From Phytophthora sp. 'mugwort' (lineage: Eukaryota; Oomycota; Peronosporomycetes; Peronosporales; Peronosporaceae), in contig JAUCEF010000004.1 in NCBI GenBank assembly GCA_033558025.1, positions 2,294,001 to 2,358,000 of the forward strand: DNA of 64,000 nucleotides, read 5' to 3'. Positions within the stretch are counted from its first letter, which is position 1. Each line of letters begins with the position of its first letter. The notes below the pieces were generated by a model that was given only the letters and a program-made list of their open reading frames with translations, had not been told where the DNA came from and searched no databases. Positions 53,913 through 62,670 of this stretch are shown here, piece after piece. Position numbers and translations under genes: made by a program.

Positions 53913-54252
53913 AGGTTACCGGTTTGGTATCAGTTATTAGCCGTGAACCGGTTAACCCGAACCGGTCCAACACGATCCCGCGATGTTTACGGTACGTTGT
54001 TTACGCAACCGATGATTAGACGAGTAGGATGATTGGACGAGTGCGGAGTGTTGGTGATTGGATGCACCAAATGATTGGATGCAGGGCTGCATATTTATGT
54101 GGTAGACTAGGTAGTGTAAGCTCCGATAAATCAATCACTTTCGAATCTTCCTTCTTCAGCTCAAGTGGTCTTCACTCCGGTCTCCGCACACAAGTGCAGA
54201 ACTCCCTTCGCTCCGTCCAAGCTTCACTTATCAAGATCCATACCTTTTATCA
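53907..54252 (+). repeat. Mosaic A LTR, 346 bp
   Basis: First ~55 bp A2 (TATTGAAGGTTACCGG...GTGAACCGG), remainder A1 (GCAACCGATGATTAG...TTTTATCA). Its 3' edge is joined to integrase at GGAGG, the same site as the solo LTR at 36065. Confidence 0.85.
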
Positions 54253-55171
54253 GGAGGAAAACTCGCTTGGCGGCAGCAAGTATCTGCTCCTGATCGTGGA
54301 CGAAGCCAGCGGATGCATGAAGGGTTTCTGTCTGCGTGCCAAGTCGGAAAGTGAAGACTGCATCAAGACATACATCATGAAGGTGCAGACGCAATTCGGC
54401 AAGAAGGTCAAGTTTGTGCGGCACGACGGAGCTCGTGAGTTTGCGACTAACTCGCGCAAGGATTTTTACGAAGACGAAGGCATCGAGCAGCAAACCACGG
54501 TTCCGTACGCGCACCAGACCAACGGCACGGCAGAGCGAGCCATCCGAACTATCGTCACGATCGGCCGCAGCATGTTGCATCACGCCAAGCTGGACAAGTG
54601 TTTCTGGGCTGAGGCGGCGATGACGGCCATCTATGTGAAGAACCGCCTGCCGTCACCCAAGATCGAGCACAAGACTCCGTTCGAGATCGTCTACAAGTCC
54701 AAGCCGAGTGTGAAGCACATGCGTGTTTTCGGCTGTCGGACGTACATCCTGACTCCGAAGGAGAAGCGACTCAAGTGGGATCCCAAGGCTCGCGCCGGAT
54801 TGTTTCTGGGTTACGAAGAAGTGTCCAAGGCGTATCGACTTTATGACATCGAGGCGGGGCAGGTGGTCATCAGTCGCGATGTCAACTTCGATGAATCGAC
54901 CTTTGGATTTTCACCGTCGGGTTCTGATGAAGATGTCGACGACCTGGACTTCGACTCGCTCGACATCGACGATGATGGTCCGCGCCAGACGGAGTACAAA
55001 CAGGCAGGGAAGCGCAAGAGCCGCCCGAGTGATGAAGATGAAGCTGCCAGAAGACCGCGCGCTGTGCGTCATCGACCTGGACTGGAAGAAGCAAGTGCGC
55101 CGAACTACTCCCCTCCGCACCGAGCAGACGCAGACAAAGAAGAAAAGTCTGGAGATCAAGATGAATATTGA
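54253..55171 (+). pseudogene. pol: A integrase core to linker fragment
   Basis: Open from [20 protein letters not shown] to DQDEY-TGA. The first catalytic Asp (FDICGP) is missing, because the fragment starts just after GPM; the second (54425-54427) and Glu are present. Linker is A1-like ([14 protein letters not shown]) and followed by an A2-type junction and LTR. It is bounded on both sides by A LTRs in the same orientation, at two junction sites that recur elsewhere in the window. Confidence 0.85.
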
Positions 55172-55506
55172 AGGTTACCGGTTTGGTATCAGTTATTAGC
55201 CGTGAACCGGTTAACCCGAACCGGTCCAACACGATCCCGCGATGTTTACGGTACGTTGTTTACGCCACCGATGATTAGACGAGTAGGATGATTGGACGAA
55301 CACCGGTGAGTGATGGTTGATTAGATGCACTAGGTGATAGGACGCAGGGTCGCGTGTCTATAACAGTAGGGTGTAAGCTCCAACAATTCAATCACTTTCG
55401 AATCTTCATTCTACCCCTCAAGTGCCTTCGCTCCGGTCCCGCCGTCTGCGACGTCCCTCCCTCCGCTTCGTACAAGCTTCGTGTCCAAGATCCATACCTT
55501 TCATCA
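55166..55506 (+). repeat. A2 LTR, mosaic, 341 bp
   Basis: A2 ends with an A1-type middle (ACGATCCCGCGATGTTTACGG). 5' LTR of the gag fragment on its right. Confidence 0.85.
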
Positions 55507-55521
55507 GGTTATGAGCCCAAG
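55507..55521 (+). promoter_or_regulatory. Primer-binding site of A2 gag fragment
   Basis: Standard 15 nt; gag ATG 55511-55513. Confidence 0.75.
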
Positions 55522-56505
55522 CACCATGTCCTCTGCCCAAGACGCCTCGACCAAGGTCTCCATTGACAAGTTCAACGGGGACAACTACGCGACATGGAAC
55601 CTCTACATGCGTGGCGTGTTCCTGACCAAGTCGACGTGGCATGTCGTGAACCGTGAGACGACGCCAAGCTACACGGACTCGCGGGCCAAGGACGACTACG
55701 TCAAGTTGAGCAACATCGTTTTCGGACTGATGCTGCTCCACATGGACGCGGACTACCACCATGTGGTCGACGACTGCGAGGAAGCGTGGGTTGCCTGGTC
55801 GCGCCTGAAGACGCTGTACGGTGGATCGCAGAAGGCTGGACGCATCTACCTGAAGCGCCAACTCTTCAGCATGGAGATGTCGGAAGGCGGCAATGTGTTG
55901 CATCATTGCAACGAGGTCCTCAACATCAGCGCCAAGCTCAGCAGCATCGGTGCCAAGATGGAGGACGAGGACGTGGCGATCTGCTTGTTGCGCAGCCTCC
56001 CCAAGAGCTACGAGAACGTCGTGCTGAACTTGGAGATGAGCAGCGCTGAACTGCGGTCGCAAGACGTCGTGAAGGTGCTCACGAACGAGCACATCAAGAG
56101 ACAAGGCGAGAAGACGGCGACGGTGAAGACGGAGAACGCGGCCAAGGCGTTCAACACCGACCGCGAGTCTCGCCAGTGTACGTACTGCGGAAAAGTGGGG
56201 CACACGATTGACAAGTGCTGGACCAAGCAGAAGGACGAGAACCGAGGGCCGAGACGCGGCGGCAACGGCCGTGGACGCGGGGCCAACAACATCCAGTGGA
56301 GAAACGACAGCAACGGCTACGACTACGACTACGATCGAGTAGCGTTCGCGGTTTCACTGGAATGTGGGGTTTCGACGGGCAAGAATGTGTCCGGGATGTG
56401 GGCGGTCGACAGCGGCGCAACGCACCACATCTGCAACGACAAGACCAATGTTTGTCCATTTGATTGAGCGGAACGAAGGCGAACTTTCGGTGGCCGACGG
56501 CAACA
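55511..56505 (+). pseudogene. gag: A2 gag and protease start, truncated
   Basis: Full Gag with intact frame through the knuckle [14 protein letters not shown] (without the insertion of the copy at 52105) and protease [16 protein letters not shown] 1 bp insertion near 56447 (CAATGTTTGTCC) then shifts the frame. Cut at 56505 by the B2 element after CAACA. The continuation, starting with the same CAACA, is found inverted at 62317 to 61299. Confidence 0.85.
56501..56505. repeat. Target-site duplication CAACA, left half
   Basis: Its partner is not at the right end of this B2 element (GAATG follows at 61299) but at 62313-62317, reverse-complemented as TGTTG. Confidence 0.75.
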
Positions 56506-56859
56506 TGTTGTCAAGGAGACGTCTCGACCAGCTGCTGTATACCGGTAGGATACCGGTATGACCTTCACTCAGTGGCATCGCAATCATCATGTGATTACGA
56601 GACGAAGATTACGTCACGGTGTTTATGGGACGGTGTTTACGCCACGGACGATTACGCCATGGGTGGGTACAAGATTGTGGGTACATGATGGGCTCTACGT
56701 GGCACTCCCTGATTGGCTGAAGTAACTCAGTATCCAGTAGAGAATCCAGTAGAGTGTACCCAGTAGGTAGAACTGTAGGCTTAGAGGTAGCAAGGAGTTT
56801 GCGAACTAAGGACCTAAATCAATCACTTTGCATTTTGCCATCAAGTGACCAAGCCTTTT
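56506..56859 (+). repeat. B2 LTR (5'), 354 bp
   Basis: TGTTGTCAAGG to CCTTTT. It contains two TACCGGTA palindromes separated by GGA (TAG stop lies in the first context), TTACGTCAC, and repeated GTGTTTA/GATTACG words. Confidence 0.9.
56823..56839 (+). promoter_or_regulatory. Oomycete-type Inr+FPR core promoter in LTR
   Basis: TCACTTTGCATTTTGCC fits the published oomycete initiator (TCAYTYY) followed by the flanking promoter element (CAWTTTNYY). If used, the transcript starts about 40 nt before the gag ATG and that ATG is its first AUG. Confidence 0.6.
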
Positions 56860-56874
56860 GGTTATGAGCCCAAG
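56860..56874 (+). promoter_or_regulatory. Primer-binding site of B2 element
   Basis: GGTTATGAGCCCAAG directly after the LTR; gag ATG 56864-56866. Confidence 0.8.
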
Positions 56875-57901
56875 CCCCGTCTTCCCTGACCAAGACCCCG
56901 ACTACGCCTTCGCCATGGAAGCCACGTCGACTACCGCCCGCATTAACAAGTTCGACGGAACTAACTTCCACACGTGGAAGTTCAAGATGCAGATGGTGCT
57001 CGAGGAGCGCGAACTGTGGGAAGTGACAAGTGGGGAAGTGAAGCTGGAGCACTGCCAGACTGCGGCGGATCAAGCGCTCTTTCGGAAGAAGTCGCGCAAG
57101 GCGCTGGCGATCATCTGTCTCGCGATGGAGGATTCGCAGCTGCCGCTGGTTCGCTCGGCGAGTGGCGCGCATGATGCATGGTCAAGACTGGAAGGACACT
57201 TCGAGAAGAAGAGTTTGGCCAACAAGCTCTTTCTTCGTCGGCGTTTCTTCACGACGATGATGGACGAAGGTGATGATGTGCTGGAGCACATCAACAAGAT
57301 CAAGACGCTGGCGGAGCAGCTCGACGCAGTGGGCGCTCCGGTCAGCGTGGACGACTTGGTGATCACGCTTTTGGGAAGTCTGAGCGAGTCGTACCAGTTC
57401 CTGATCACGGCGTTGGAGTCGAGAGCCGACTCACTGTCGTGGGAACTCGTGACGTCTCGGCTGCTTCATGAGGACATGAAGCGCAAGGAACAAGGTGGCG
57501 GTACGGACGGCACCGCGCACGGTCAAGGTCAAGCGTTCATGACAAGCGACAACAAGCGCAAGGGTCGGCAGGCGCAGAAGACTAGTGCCTGTCACTACTG
57601 TGGCGAGCAGGGACATTGGATCGCCAAGTGTCCGGTGCGAATCCGCGAGAACGCGGAGCGGCAGAGGCCGCAACGAGCGAATGTCGCGCAGAGTGAAGAC
57701 GACTCTGGCGACTTCCTCTTCTCGGTTGGTGGTAACACGGGTGCCTCCAAGTCGAATGGAGTGTGGCTGGTCGACTCGGGTGCGACGCAGCACATGACGT
57801 ACTCGAAGGAGTATATGAAGAACTACAAGAAGATCTCTCCGGTGACGTGCATCTCGCGGACGACGGTGTGGTTCAGGCTGTGGGGACCGGCGACATTGTG
57901 A
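56864..57901 (+). CDS. gag: B2 gag and protease start
   Basis: Begins MSPSPVFPDQDPDYAFAM. Gag core KFDGTNFHTWKFKMQMVL and LLGSLSESYQFLITAL, knuckle CHYCGEQGHWIAKC at about residues 243-256, protease WLVDSGATQHM with Asp near residue 304. A 1 bp loss near 57847 (CCGGTGACG where the array units read CCGGTGGGCG) shifts the frame, and the ORF ends at 57899-57901. Because the array units are in frame at this site, I take this as a mutation and not a programmed shift. Confidence 0.85.
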   Translation: MSPSPVFPDQDPDYAFAMEATSTTARINKFDGTNFHTWKFKMQMVLEERELWEVTSGEVKLEHCQTAADQALFRKKSRKALAIICLAMEDSQLPLVRSASGAHDAWSRLEGHFEKKSLANKLFLRRRFFTTMMDEGDDVLEHINKIKTLAEQLDAVGAPVSVDDLVITLLGSLSESYQFLITALESRADSLSWELVTSRLLHEDMKRKEQGGGTDGTAHGQGQAFMTSDNKRKGRQAQKTSACHYCGEQGHWIAKCPVRIRENAERQRPQRANVAQSEDDSGDFLFSVGGNTGASKSNGVWLVDSGATQHMTYSKEYMKNYKKISPVTCISRTTVWFRLWGPATL

Positions 57902-60900
57902 TGTCGATGGAGACCCCGCGCGGCATGAAGAAGGGTGTGCTCACGAACGTGTGGCACATTCCGAAGCTGTCACGCAACCTGTTTTCGGTTGGTCGGTTTA
58001 CCAAGGACGTTGGGCCAGTCATCTTCGAGAGCGACGGATGCTTCGCTGAAACGAAGGGTCTCAAGTGGAAGCTCGGCGCTCGTGAGGGCAAAGGGCTGTT
58101 CAAGCTGTGCATGACTCCGATGATGCCTGACGAGGCCAATGCGGCAAGTTCGAAGGATCGCCAAGGGGACACCACGTCGTACCTCTGGCACCTTCGACTT
58201 GGTCACATCGGCCATGGCGGTCTAGACGCCATCGTCAAGAAGGGCTACGGTGTTGGTATCGACATGGCGTCGGTGAAGCAGTGGGAGCTGTGCGACGGAT
58301 GCTCACTCGGCAAACAAACGCGAGTGAGCTACATGAAGACGTCGCCAAACCGTGCCAAGCAAGTGCTAGAAGTCGTACACAGTGATGTATGCGGTCCCAT
58401 GCAGACGCCGACCTTTGGAGGCAAGCGCTATTTTGTCACGTTTATCGATGACAAGTCGCACTTCTCTGTGGTGTACTTGCTGCGCAACAAGTCCGAGGTG
58501 GCCGACAAGTTCGCGCAATTCGTCGCGTTAGCTGAGACCCAGACTGGCAAGCGCGTGAAAATGCTGCGGAGCGACAACGGCGGCGAGTACACTTCGGGTG
58601 AGATGGCCAAGTTCTGTGCGGACCGTGGTATCATGCAGAAGTTCACGCCGCCATACACGCCTCAGCTGAACGGAGTCGCCGAGCGCATGAACCGGACGTT
58701 GGTGGAGTGTGCGCGTTGCATGCTGGAACATGCTGGATTGCCCAATACGTATTGGGGTGAAGCTGTCGTGACAGCTACGTTCCTCCGTAATCGGTGTCCG
58801 ACGCGTGCCATCAACCACGACAAGTCGCCGCACCAGGTTTGGACAGGCAAGAAACCGCTGCTAGCGAACCTCAAGGTGTTCGGTTGCCACGCGTACGTGC
58901 ACGTGCCGAAGGAGAAGCGCACCAAGTTTGACGCTCGGTCGGTGCGCTGTCGGTTCCTGGGATACTCGGAGCATGAGAAAGCGTACCGTTTCGAAGAGAC
59001 CAAGAGCGGTCGCGTGCTGGTGAGCCGCGACGCGCAGTTTATGGAAGACGTCTTCGACAGTGGGAGACGTGACTACCATCAGAGGGAGGTGGTGGTCATT
59101 CAAGATGAAGAGACGACGGATCAAGATTCGTTGCAGTCGGATGAAGACGACAAAGAAGAAGAAGACGAAGAAGCAGCGCGGGACGAAGGTTTTGAACCAG
59201 GCAGCAAGCGACACCCGCGGACGCAGTCGCTGGAAGAAGCTGTGGAAGTTCCAAGTGCCAAGCGGCAGAGTCGACACCTGACTCTGGACGAGATGTCGGC
59301 TGCGGCTCAAGAAAGTCAAGACTTCGAAGCTGCATACGTCGTGAATTCAGTGGGAGAAATGCCGACCACGTTCAAGTCGGCGATGGAATCCAGCGACGCA
59401 GTCAAGTGGAAGGAGGCGTGTGACTCGGAGGTCGAGTCGCTCCGCAAGAACGAGACGTGGATCCTCGTGCCGCTGCCAAAAGGACGCAAGGCAATCGGCA
59501 ACCGATGGGTGTTCCGTGTGAAGGAGAACCAGGCTGGAGAGATCGAACGGTTCAAGGCGCGACTGGTGGCCAAGGGATTTTCGCAGAAGTACGGCATCGA
59601 CTACGACGAGACTTTCGCGCCAGTGGCCAAGTTCACGTCGATCAGGATCCTGCTCAGTCTGGCGGCCAAGTACAATCTCATGGTGCACCAGATGGATGTC
59701 AAGACAGCTTTCCTGAACGGTTTGTTAGACGAAGACATCTACATGGCACAGCCGGACGGCTACATCGATGAAAAGCACCCGGACTATGTCTGTCAGCTCA
59801 AGCGGTCTCTTTACGGTTTGAAGCAGTCGCCGCGGATGTGGAACAAGACCATCGACGACCTCATGCTCAAGCTAGGGTTCAAGAAGTGCGAGTCTGACCA
59901 CTGCATCTACTTCAAGCGTGACGACCAAGACATGATCTTCGTGGCGCTATATGTCGACGACCTGATCCTCGCAAGTAACAACGACAAGCTGCTCAAGTCG
60001 ACGAAGAAGGCGCTCAGTGACCGTTTCGAGATGACGGACCTGGGCCAGCTCAAGTACTTCCTCGGCATGGAAATCGATCAAGATGTGACGACAGGGAAGG
60101 TGTCGATGCGGCAAACCAAGTTTGCGAAAGACATTCTGGAGAAGTTCAACATGGAGAAGAGCAACCCTGTTAAGACGCCACAGGATCCGGGCCTCAAGCT
60201 GACCAAGGCCATGTGCGAGGGCGGCTGCAAGCACAACGAGACCATGGTAAACGTGCCATACCGGAACGCTGTGGGATGCCTCATGTATCTCATGGTAGGC
60301 ACACGCCCGGACCTCGCAGCAGCAGTGGGAGTTCTCAGCCAGTTTGCAGCAGACCCATGCCCGACACACTGGCAGGCGCTCAAGAGGGTCTTCAGGTACA
60401 TTCAAGGCACGAAGACGCACGGCATCGAGTTTCAAGCGAGCTGCGACGACGGACCCCAAGGCTATTCAGATGCCGACTGGGCTGGAGACATCGAGTCAAG
60501 AAGAAGTACAAGTGGCTACGCGTTCATGATGAATGGCGGATGCATCAGCTGGAGGAGCAAGAAGCAGCGGACAGTGGCGCTGTCTTCGACGGAAGCTGAG
60601 TACATGGCGCTATCGGAGGCGACACAAGAGGCGGTGTGGCTTAAGGTGTTCCTGTGCGAGCTCGGCGAGATGACAAGCGATGAAGCAATCAAGATCTACG
60701 AGGACAACCAAGGCTCCATCGCGTTGGCCAAGAATCCCGAATTCCACAAGCGCACCAAGCACATCGACATTCGCTACCATTTCGTGCGCGAGAAGGTGGA
60801 AGACGGTCAAGTGGTGCTGCAGTATGTTTCGACAACCGACATGCTGGCGGACATCATGACGAAGCCAATCTCTGCGACGCAGTTCAGTGTGCTCCGGAGC

Positions 60901-60987
60901 AAACTCGGCATCGAAGCGCTGAAGGCTGTCGAGTCGAGTGGGAGTGTTGTCAAGGAGACGTCTCGACCAGCTGCTGTATACCGGTAG
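57846..60987 (+). CDS. pol: B2 pol: protease end, integrase, RT, RNase H
   Basis: Open for ~1047 codons after the frameshift; the true start is upstream in gag. Integrase zinc WHLRLGH...CDGC; DD35E in HSDVCGPM, LRSDNGGEY (58573-58575) and NGVAERMNR (58681-58683). RT starts GNRWVFRVKENQAGE, has DEDIYMAQPDGY with Tyr where B1 has amber, and YVDD at 59950-59961. RNase H: GYSDADWAGD, SSTEAEYMAL, YEDNQGSI, then KRTKHIDIRYHFVRE. The last 13 residues (VVKETSRPAAVYR) and stop (60985-60987) are inside the 3' LTR. All catalytic residues appear present. Confidence 0.9.
60936..60944 (+). promoter_or_regulatory. Short polypurine tract before 3' LTR
   Basis: GAGTGGGAG immediately precedes TGTTGTCAAGG. It is read as codons for SGS in pol, so the tract is coding. 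One pyrimidine interrupts it. Confidence 0.55.
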
Positions 60988-61298
60988 GATACCGGTATGA
61001 CCTTCACTCAGTGGCATCGCAATCATCATGTGATTACGAGACGAAGATTACGCCACGGTGTTTATGGGACGGTGTTTACGCCACGGACGATTACGCCATG
61101 GGTGGGTACAAGATTGTGGGTACATGATGGGCTCTACGTGGCACTCCCTGATTGGCTGAAGTAACTCAGTATCCAGTAGAGAATCCAGTAGAGTGTACCC
61201 AGTAGGTAGAACTGTAGGCTTAGAGGTAGCAAGGAGTTTGCGAACTAAGGACCTAAATCAATCACTTTGCATTTTGCCATCAAGTGACCAAGCCTTTT
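60945..61298 (+). repeat. B2 LTR (3'), 354 bp
   Basis: Differs from the 5' LTR at few positions (for example TTACGCCAC for TTACGTCAC near 61048, losing the bZIP-like site). Carries the polyprotein end. Confidence 0.9.
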
Positions 61299-62317
61299 GA
61301 ATGTACGTCCGACAGCCGAACACACGCATGTGCTTCACACTCGGCTTGGAGTTGTAAACGATCTCGAACGGAGTCTTGTGCTCGATCTTGGGTGACGGCA
61401 GACGATTCTTCACGTAGATGGCAGTCATCGCCGCCTCAGCCCAGAAACACTTGTCCAGCTTAGCGTGATGCAGCATGCTGCGGCCGATCGTGACGATAGT
61501 TCGGATAGCTCGCTCTGCCGTGCCGTTCGTCTGGTGCGCGTACGGAACCGTGGTTTGCTGCTCGATGCCTTCGTCTTCGTAGAAGTCGTTGAGCGAGTTG
61601 GTCGCAAACTCACGAGCTCCGTCGTGCCGCACAAACTTGACCTTCTTGCCGAACTGCTTCTGCACCTTCATGATGTACGTCTTGATGCAGTCTTCACTTT
61701 CCGACTTGGCACGCAGGCAGAAACCCTTCATGCATCCACTGGCTTCGTCCACGATCAGTAGCAGGTACTTGCTGCCGCCAAGCGAGTTTTCCTCCATGGG
61801 TCCGCAGATGTCGAAGTGGAGCAGCTCAAATGTGTCGTAGCGACGCTTGTCACGGTTGCTTGGGAATGGTTTTTGGACCATTTTACCTTGCTGGCAACCA
61901 CGACACAGACTTGGTCCGCTCGACTTGAAAGGTGCCTTCGCGTCCTTGATCATGTGGTTGTCGACCATCTTGCGAAGCACCTCAACCGGAGCGTGACCCA
62001 TGCGCGCGTGCAGGTCGACAGTCTTGCCACTCGTCGCCGCATTCGCCGATCGCTGAGGCGTCTGAAGCCAGTAGAGTCCATCCATGAGGTTTGCCGTCGC
62101 CACCACTTGCTTGGAGCCTTTGTGCGCAATCTGCATCTTGGTGCCGTCGAACACCACTTGAAACTTGTCACTTTTGTTGATCTGCGGTACCGAAAGCAGA
62201 TTCTTGCTCATGCTTGGCACGTACAGCGCGTTCTTGATCTCGATCTCGCGCTCGTCGCCATTGGGCAGAACCACTTGTTCCACGATGGTCCCCACACCCA
62301 TGATGGCCGCCTTGTTG
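61299..62317 (-). pseudogene. pol: A2 protease end and integrase fragment, inverted
   Basis: Read from 62317 down: CAACA target duplication, [35 protein letters not shown], integrase zinc HARMGH...[19 protein letters not shown] (second Asp intact at 61621-61623), [10 protein letters not shown], to GCRTYI. It lies between two B2 elements that point towards it and fits as the missing continuation of the plus-strand gag at 55511-56505. Open throughout. Confidence 0.85.
62313..62317. repeat. Target-site duplication, right half (TGTTG on plus)
   Basis: Reverse complement CAACA matches 56501-56505. Adjoins the B2 LTR on the minus strand. Confidence 0.75.
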
Positions 62318-62670
62318 AAAAGGCTTGGTCACTTGATGGCAAAATGCAAAGTGATTGATTTAGGTCCTTAGTTCGCAAACTCCTTGCTACCTCTAAGCCT
62401 ACAGTTCTACCTACTGGGTACACTCTACTGGATTCTCTACTGGATACTGAGTTACTTCAGCCAATCAGGGAGTGCCACGTAGAGCCCATCATGTACCCAC
62501 AATCTTGTACCCACCCATGGCGTAATCGTCCGTGGCGTAAACACCGTCCCATAAACACCGTGACGTAATCTTCGTCTCGTAATCACATGATGAGTGCGAT
62601 GCCACTGAGTGAAGGTATACCGGTATCCTACCGGTATACAGCAGCTGGTCGAGACGTCTCCTTGACAACA
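62318..62670 (-). repeat. B2 LTR, 353 bp
   Basis: 3' LTR of the minus-strand B2 copy. It has a one-base loss in the GAAGGTATACC section and a changed ATGATGAGTGCG section relative to the other B2 LTRs. Confidence 0.9.

Larger units (their letters stand above)
56506..61298 (+). mobile_element. Complete B2 copia element, 4793 bp
   Basis: Two 354 bp LTRs, primer site, gag, pol, purine-rich tract. Only one frameshift in the coding region, so it is the best preserved family B copy here. The flanks do not match each other directly; see the CAACA entry. Recombination with the opposite-strand B2 at 62318 probably exchanged its right flank. Confidence 0.9.

Noticed and set aside
57763..57845. ATG at 57763 (MAGRLGCDAAHD) as the start of pol
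   Set aside because: This stretch is the wrong frame of protease; the true frame (WLVDSGATQHM) overlaps it. The shift near 57847 brings pol into frame only afterwards.
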